Positions 12,779 to 15,979 of a stretch of 15,979 nucleotides of DNA are shown in pieces. Each line of letters begins with the position of its first letter. Position 1 is the stretch's first letter. Origin of the DNA: Oscillospiraceae bacterium (lineage in GTDB: Bacteria; Bacillota_A; Clostridia; Oscillospirales; Oscillospiraceae); the NCBI GenBank assembly GCA_902795095.1, contig CADBKB010000046.1, positions 11,089 through 27,067 of the forward strand, in the 5' to 3' direction. Below the pieces are notes generated by a model, which was not told the DNA's origin, searched no databases, and worked only from the letters and a program-made list of their open reading frames with translations. Made by a program: the position numbers and the translations under genes.

Positions 12779-14095
12779 ATGAGCAAGTTTTTTGAGAACA
12801 TCCCTCAGATCAAATATGAGGGTCCCGAGAGCAAGAATCCGTTTGCGTTCAAATACTATGATCCCGATCGCGTGATCATGGGCAAGACCATGGCCGAGCA
12901 TCTGCCCTTCGCCATGGCCTGGTGGCACAACCTGGGCGCCGCCGGCACCGACATGTTCGGCCGCGACACCGCCGATAAGTCCTTCGGCGAAGAGAAGGGT
13001 ACCATGGCTCATGCCAAGGCCAAGGTCGACGCCGGCTTCGAGTTCATGCAGAAGCTGGGCATCAAGTATTTCTGCTTCCATGATGTGGACCTCGTCCCCG
13101 AGGCCGACGACATCAAGGAGACCAACGCCCGCCTGGACGAGCTGTCCGACTACATCCTCGAGAAGATGAAGGGCACCGACATCAAGTGCCTCTGGGGCAC
13201 CGCCAACATGTTCTCCAACCCCCGCTTCATGAACGGCGCCGGCTCCACCAACTCCGCCGACGTGTTCTGCTTCGCTGCCGCGCAGGTCAAGAAGGCCCTG
13301 GATATCACCGTCAAGCTGGGCGGCCGCGGCTACGTCTTCTGGGGCGGCCGTGAGGGCTATGAGACCCTGCTGAACACCGACGTCAAGTTTGAGCAGGAGA
13401 ACATCGCGAAGCTCATGCGTCTGGCCGTCGATTATGGCCGCGCCATCGGCTTCACCGGCGATTTCTACATCGAGCCCAAGCCGAAGGAACCCATGAAGCA
13501 TCAGTATGACTTCGACGCCGCCACGGCCATCGGCTTTGTCAAGCAGTACGGCCTGGACAAGGATTTCAAGATGAACATTGAGGCCAACCACGCCACCCTG
13601 GCCGGCCACACCTTCCAGCACGATCTACGGATCTCCGCCATCAACGGCATGCTGGGCTCCATCGACGCCAACCAGGGCGATATGCTCCTGGGCTGGGACA
13701 CCGACGAGTTCCCCTTCAACGTCTACGAGGCCACCATGTGCATGTATGAGGTCCTGAAGGCTGGCGGCCTGACCGGCGGCTTCAACTTCGACTCCAAGAA
13801 CCGCCGTCCGTCCTACACCTTCGAGGATATGTTCTATGCCTATATCCTGGGCATGGATACCTTCGCCCTGGGCCTGATCAAGGCTGCCGAGATCATCGAG
13901 GACGGCCGCATCGACCAGTTCATCGCCGACCGCTATGCCTCCTACAAGTCCGGCATCGGCGCGAAGATCCGCTCCGGCGAGACCACCCTGGCCGAGCTGG
14001 CCGCCTATGCCGACAAGCTGGGCGCCCCCGCTCTGCCCGGCTCCGGCCGTCAGGAGTACCTGGAGACCATCGTCAACAATATCCTGTTCCACTGA
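12779..14095 (+). CDS. xylA: Xylose isomerase (class II)
   Basis: It converts D-xylose to D-xylulose in the cytoplasm. The 438-aa length and residue numbers match the class II (Thermotoga-type) enzymes: H101 and D104 in [11 protein letters not shown]232 and K234 in [10 protein letters not shown]268 and H271 in [18 protein letters not shown]296 in SIDANQGD, D307 and D309 in WDTDEFP, D339 in [10 protein letters not shown]. All metal and catalytic residues are present. AAAGGAGG (ending 12771) precedes ATG 12779. The longer open frame from 12704 has no SD and no homology. Codon use is strongly biased to GCC/AAG/GGC, as in highly expressed genes. No xylulokinase, transporter or XylR gene lies next to it. 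Confidence 0.97.
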   Translation: MSKFFENIPQIKYEGPESKNPFAFKYYDPDRVIMGKTMAEHLPFAMAWWHNLGAAGTDMFGRDTADKSFGEEKGTMAHAKAKVDAGFEFMQKLGIKYFCFHDVDLVPEADDIKETNARLDELSDYILEKMKGTDIKCLWGTANMFSNPRFMNGAGSTNSADVFCFAAAQVKKALDITVKLGGRGYVFWGGREGYETLLNTDVKFEQENIAKLMRLAVDYGRAIGFTGDFYIEPKPKEPMKHQYDFDAATAIGFVKQYGLDKDFKMNIEANHATLAGHTFQHDLRISAINGMLGSIDANQGDMLLGWDTDEFPFNVYEATMCMYEVLKAGGLTGGFNFDSKNRRPSYTFEDMFYAYILGMDTFALGLIKAAEIIEDGRIDQFIADRYASYKSGIGAKIRSGETTLAELAAYADKLGAPALPGSGRQEYLETIVNNILFH

Positions 14096-14103
14096 TTTTT
14101 CCC

Positions 14104-14151
14104 GCAAACAGAACCTTGCATCGGCATACTTCGGTATGCCGATGCGTTTGC
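14104..14151 (+). terminator. xylA terminator with UUCG tetraloop
   Basis: GCATCGGCATAC (14118-14129) and GTATGCCGATGC (14134-14145) form a perfect 12-bp stem closed by the stable C(TTCG)G loop. GCAAAC (14104-14109) and GTTTGC (14146-14151) can add an outer helix. The T-tract is only three bases, so it may be an mRNA 3'-end stabiliser as much as a terminator. Confidence 0.65.
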
Positions 14152-14195
14152 ATAGCAGTTCTAATCACATAGAAATCCATCAAAGGAGACAGATA

Positions 14196-14681
14196 ATGCA
14201 CATTGTCCGAGATAAGAAAACGATAAAAGCATATCGGCTGATGATCTGGTATCTGATTATCGGCTTCCTTGTTGTCACCGCGATGGCGATATGGGTATAT
14301 CTCATGAACGGGAACAAGCGGATCTTTATTCTTCCGCCGCTGCTGCTTGTGAATAATTGCCTCGGCATGCTGTATTTCAGACGATTGTTTGGCTTGGACT
14401 ACAGTGCCGATCCCACCGGGATCAAGGTCCTTTCGGGGAAACGGGTCAAGAAAGACCTGCCCTGGCATTCGTTCAGCTATGTCGGAGAACTCAACATTCC
14501 TGATCGGATCGGGCCGAAAAAGGTGATCGCCTGCCTGCCCGAACCTCCGAAGCCTGCTCTCAGCAAGGGCGAAGACTGCTACACCTTCTCCCAGAAAGGC
14601 CATGTCTGGATCGATTATACCCCGGAGGACGCGCAGATCATGCGGCCTTACTATCGCGGCCAGCTTCCACCCCGGATTTGA
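14196..14681 (+). CDS. Two-TM membrane protein of unknown function (161 aa)
   Basis: Residues about 15-40 (LMIWYLIIGFLVVTAMAIWVYLM) and 47-68 (RIFILPPLLLVNNCLGMLYF) are two membrane helices. A C-terminal cytoplasmic domain (about 75-161) starts SADPTGIKVLSGKRVKKDLPW and includes SFSYVGELNIPDRIGPKKVI, similar in layout to a small PH-like domain. I recognise no family. The ATG at 14196 has AAGGAG 7 nt upstream; the frame is open much further upstream inside xylA, but that part is shadow. It follows xylA by 100 bp, behind the hairpin, and is closed by its own terminator. Confidence 0.72.
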   Translation: MHIVRDKKTIKAYRLMIWYLIIGFLVVTAMAIWVYLMNGNKRIFILPPLLLVNNCLGMLYFRRLFGLDYSADPTGIKVLSGKRVKKDLPWHSFSYVGELNIPDRIGPKKVIACLPEPPKPALSKGEDCYTFSQKGHVWIDYTPEDAQIMRPYYRGQLPPRI

Positions 14682-14699
14682 TTTACTGCTTGGCGAAAC

Positions 14700-14733
14700 G
14701 CACCGACACGCAAGCCGTGCCGGTGCATTTTTT
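14700..14733 (+). terminator. Terminator of the two-TM gene
   Basis: GCACCG (14700-14705) and CGGTGC (14721-14726) with inner CACG/CGTG, followed by a run of six T (14728-14733). Confidence 0.82.
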
Positions 14734-14736
14734 ATG

Positions 14737-14765
14737 TTGTTGCGGGGAACCGTTTGTGCTATGAT
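14737..14765 (+). promoter_or_regulatory. Promoter of the alpha/beta hydrolase gene
   Basis: TTGTTG (14737-14742), 17-nt spacer, TATGAT (14760-14765), 48 nt before the start codon and directly after the preceding terminator. Confidence 0.65.
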
Positions 14766-14813
14766 GAATAGAGATATTTGCAGATGCAATCGGTTTATGG
14801 AATGGGGAGAAGA

Positions 14814-15605
14814 ATGAGACTGAAAACACAGATCCGCCGGATCGACGCGCCCGGGGGCAGACTCAAGCTGCGCATCCTGCGGCCGAAAGAACAGGCGGGG
14901 AAGCTGCCCGGCATCCTGTGGATCCACGGCGGGGGATATATGACGGGCATGAGCTCCATGGTCTACGGCTCCTGCGGGGCCATGCTGGCGCGCAAATACG
15001 GGGCGGTGGTGGTGTCGCCGGCCTACCGGCTGGCCTGGCAGGCGCCCTATCCCGCGGCCCTGGAGGACTGCTACGCGGCCCTTTTATACCTGCACAGCCA
15101 CAGGGATGAACTGGGCGTCGACCGGATCATCGTCGGCGGCGAGAGCGCCGGCGGCGGCCTGGCGGCGGCGGTGTGCATCTGCGCCCGGGACAGGGGAGAG
15201 GTGCCGGTGGATCTCCAGATCCCCCTGTACCCCATGCTGGACTGCGAGGACACGCCCTCGTCCCGCGACAACCACGGCCACGGCTGGGATACCCGCCGCA
15301 ACCACTGGGGCTGGCGGCACTACCTGGGTCCGCTCTACCGCAGGGACGATGTGCCTCCCTACGCCTCCGCGTCCCGGGAGACCGACTACCGCGGTCTGCC
15401 GCCCTGCTGCACCTTCGTTTGCGACGGCGAGCCCTTCTACGATGAGACCCTGACCTTTGTCCGCAATCTGAACGCCGCAGGCGTCAGCGCGAAGGTGGAC
15501 GTCTATCGCGGCAATATCCACGGCTTCGACGCTTTGTTCTGGACGAAGCAGGCCAGGGAAGCAAGAAGAAAGCTGTGCGAGCACTATGAGGCGGCGATCA
15601 AATGA
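14814..15605 (+). CDS. Alpha/beta hydrolase, HSL-type (BD-FAE-like) esterase
   Basis: A 263-aa cytoplasmic carboxylesterase of the hormone-sensitive-lipase type. HGGG (38-41) is the oxyanion-hole motif, GESAGGG carries the nucleophile Ser111, and His236 lies in NIHGFDAL. The acidic member would be expected in DPL-DE; here the sequence is CDGEPFYDET, so Glu206 takes the Asp place, with Asp204 and Asp210 near. No signal peptide. The substrate may be an acetylated sugar or xylo-oligomer, given the nearby xylA, but that is inference. ATG 14814 has GGGGAG just upstream; the in-frame ATGs at 14778 and 14802 lack an SD. It has its own promoter (14737-14765). Confidence 0.88.
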   Translation: MRLKTQIRRIDAPGGRLKLRILRPKEQAGKLPGILWIHGGGYMTGMSSMVYGSCGAMLARKYGAVVVSPAYRLAWQAPYPAALEDCYAALLYLHSHRDELGVDRIIVGGESAGGGLAAAVCICARDRGEVPVDLQIPLYPMLDCEDTPSSRDNHGHGWDTRRNHWGWRHYLGPLYRRDDVPPYASASRETDYRGLPPCCTFVCDGEPFYDETLTFVRNLNAAGVSAKVDVYRGNIHGFDALFWTKQAREARRKLCEHYEAAIK

Positions 15606-15628
15606 CGGACCGACCCATTCGGAGCACC

Positions 15629-15822
15629 AAAGCCTTCTCCTCGAGGAGAAGGTGGCGCGAAGCGCCGGATGAGGTGGAAAACGGATGGCTTTGATGCAGC
15701 TTATATGATGCTGCTGTGGAGCCCTTCAGCCTTCCACCTCATCACCTAAAGGTACTAGGCGGCTTCGCCGCCGTCGCCGTCACGGCTTCGCCGTGCCACC
15801 TTCCCCTCAAGGGGAAGGCTTT
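15629..15822. repeat. 194-bp MITE/REP-like element with 28-bp terminal inverted repeats
   Basis: The left end (15629-15656) begins AAAGCCTTC and ends AAGGTGGC; the right end (15795-15822) is its reverse complement with 25 of 28 bases matching. Each end itself folds (CTTCTCCTCGAGGAGAAG; CTTCCCCTCAAGGGGAAG). Inside are GATGAGGTGG near the left, its complement CCACCTCATC near the right, and hairpins GGCGGCTTCGCCGCC and CACGGCTTCGCCGTG. No open frame is supported. From memory, dispersed repeats with ends like these are frequent in gut Oscillospiraceae. The element fills most of the gap between the hydrolase and the last gene. Confidence 0.85.
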
Positions 15823-15859
15823 TTACGGCAAATAATTATTGTAAAACGATAAAAAATTG

Positions 15860-15888
15860 TTGACAAACGCGAAATACTGTGTTATACT
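15860..15888 (+). promoter_or_regulatory. Promoter of the last gene
   Basis: TTGACA (15860-15865), 17-nt spacer, TATACT (15883-15888), close to full consensus, 28 nt before the ATG. Confidence 0.85.
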
Positions 15889-15916
15889 GCCGCCAGAAAC
15901 CCAATGGAGGTGCAAT

Positions 15917-15979
15917 ATGAAACAGAAAGCTTTGGCCCGCTGGCTGAAAGCGGCTGTCGTCGGCGTCGCGCTTTGCCTT
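15917..15979 (+). CDS. N-terminus of a membrane protein (3' truncated)
   Basis: The 21 visible codons give KQKALARWLKAAVVGVALCL after the initiator Met: a basic start followed by the beginning of a hydrophobic helix. GGAGG (15906-15910) lies 6 nt before the ATG. It could be a DUF2975-type membrane protein, whose members often begin like this, or a signal peptide; too little is visible to decide. Confidence 0.7.
   Translation, partial: MKQKALARWLKAAVVGVALCL

Noticed and set aside
12776..13621. 281-aa open frame opposite xylA
   Set aside because: Antisense to a highly biased coding sequence; Gly/Val/His/Glu-rich shadow without SD.

Overview
The window looks like a chromosomal segment of a GC-rich, low-redundancy Firmicute of class Clostridia, most likely a gut Oscillospiraceae/Ruminococcaceae relative. 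The basis is the S-layer-homology proteins, Gram-positive Shine-Dalgarno (SD) sequences (GGAGG) before nearly every gene, clear sigma-A type promoters, the sporulation pair spoIIGA-sigE, a thermostable-type (class II) xylose isomerase, and short GC-rich inverted-repeat elements typical of that group. The taxonomic call is inference from content only.

Layout. 1-240: tail of an SLH protein and its terminator. 279-452: tRNA-Val(CAC) on the minus strand with its own promoter and terminator. 509-2973: exodeoxyribonuclease III (xth) translationally overlapped by a secreted SLH-NlpC/P60 cell-wall hydrolase. 2963-3861: two small minus-strand genes, one of unknown function with its SD buried in a 13-bp hairpin and one small membrane zinc-ribbon protein. 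3890-5402: minus-strand operon of endonuclease III (nth) and an EamA exporter, divergent from rarA (5514-6779) across back-to-back promoters. rarA overlaps a DUF951 gene. 7153-8581: spoIIGA and sigE, where spoIIGA is frameshifted and lacks its fifth membrane segment while sigE is intact but has a short, altered pro-sequence. 8587-9855: YczE/YitT-family membrane protein and a MerR-like regulator, both minus strand.

9903-12640 is the accessory part. A tRNA-Ser(GGA) gene is followed by an inverted copy of its own 3' end around its terminator, then a diverged second copy of that module. After it comes an AT-richer stretch with three genes of unknown function (375, about 154 and 101 aa). A 46-nt repeat flanks the first of them, and a 37-nt relic matches the third. 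This looks like a tRNA-linked, repeat-bounded cassette region; the genes resemble small immunity-type proteins, but this is unproven. 12665-15605 returns to core-like genes: xylA, a two-TM protein and an HSL-type alpha/beta hydrolase. 15629-15822 is a 194-bp element with 28-bp terminal inverted repeats, and the window ends in the first 21 codons of a membrane protein.

Functionally, the core segments cover DNA repair (xth, nth, rarA), wall remodelling (SLH-NlpC), sporulation control (spoIIGA-sigE) and xylose use (xylA). The most notable items are the damaged sigma-E activation module and the tRNA-Ser-associated repeat/cassette structure.
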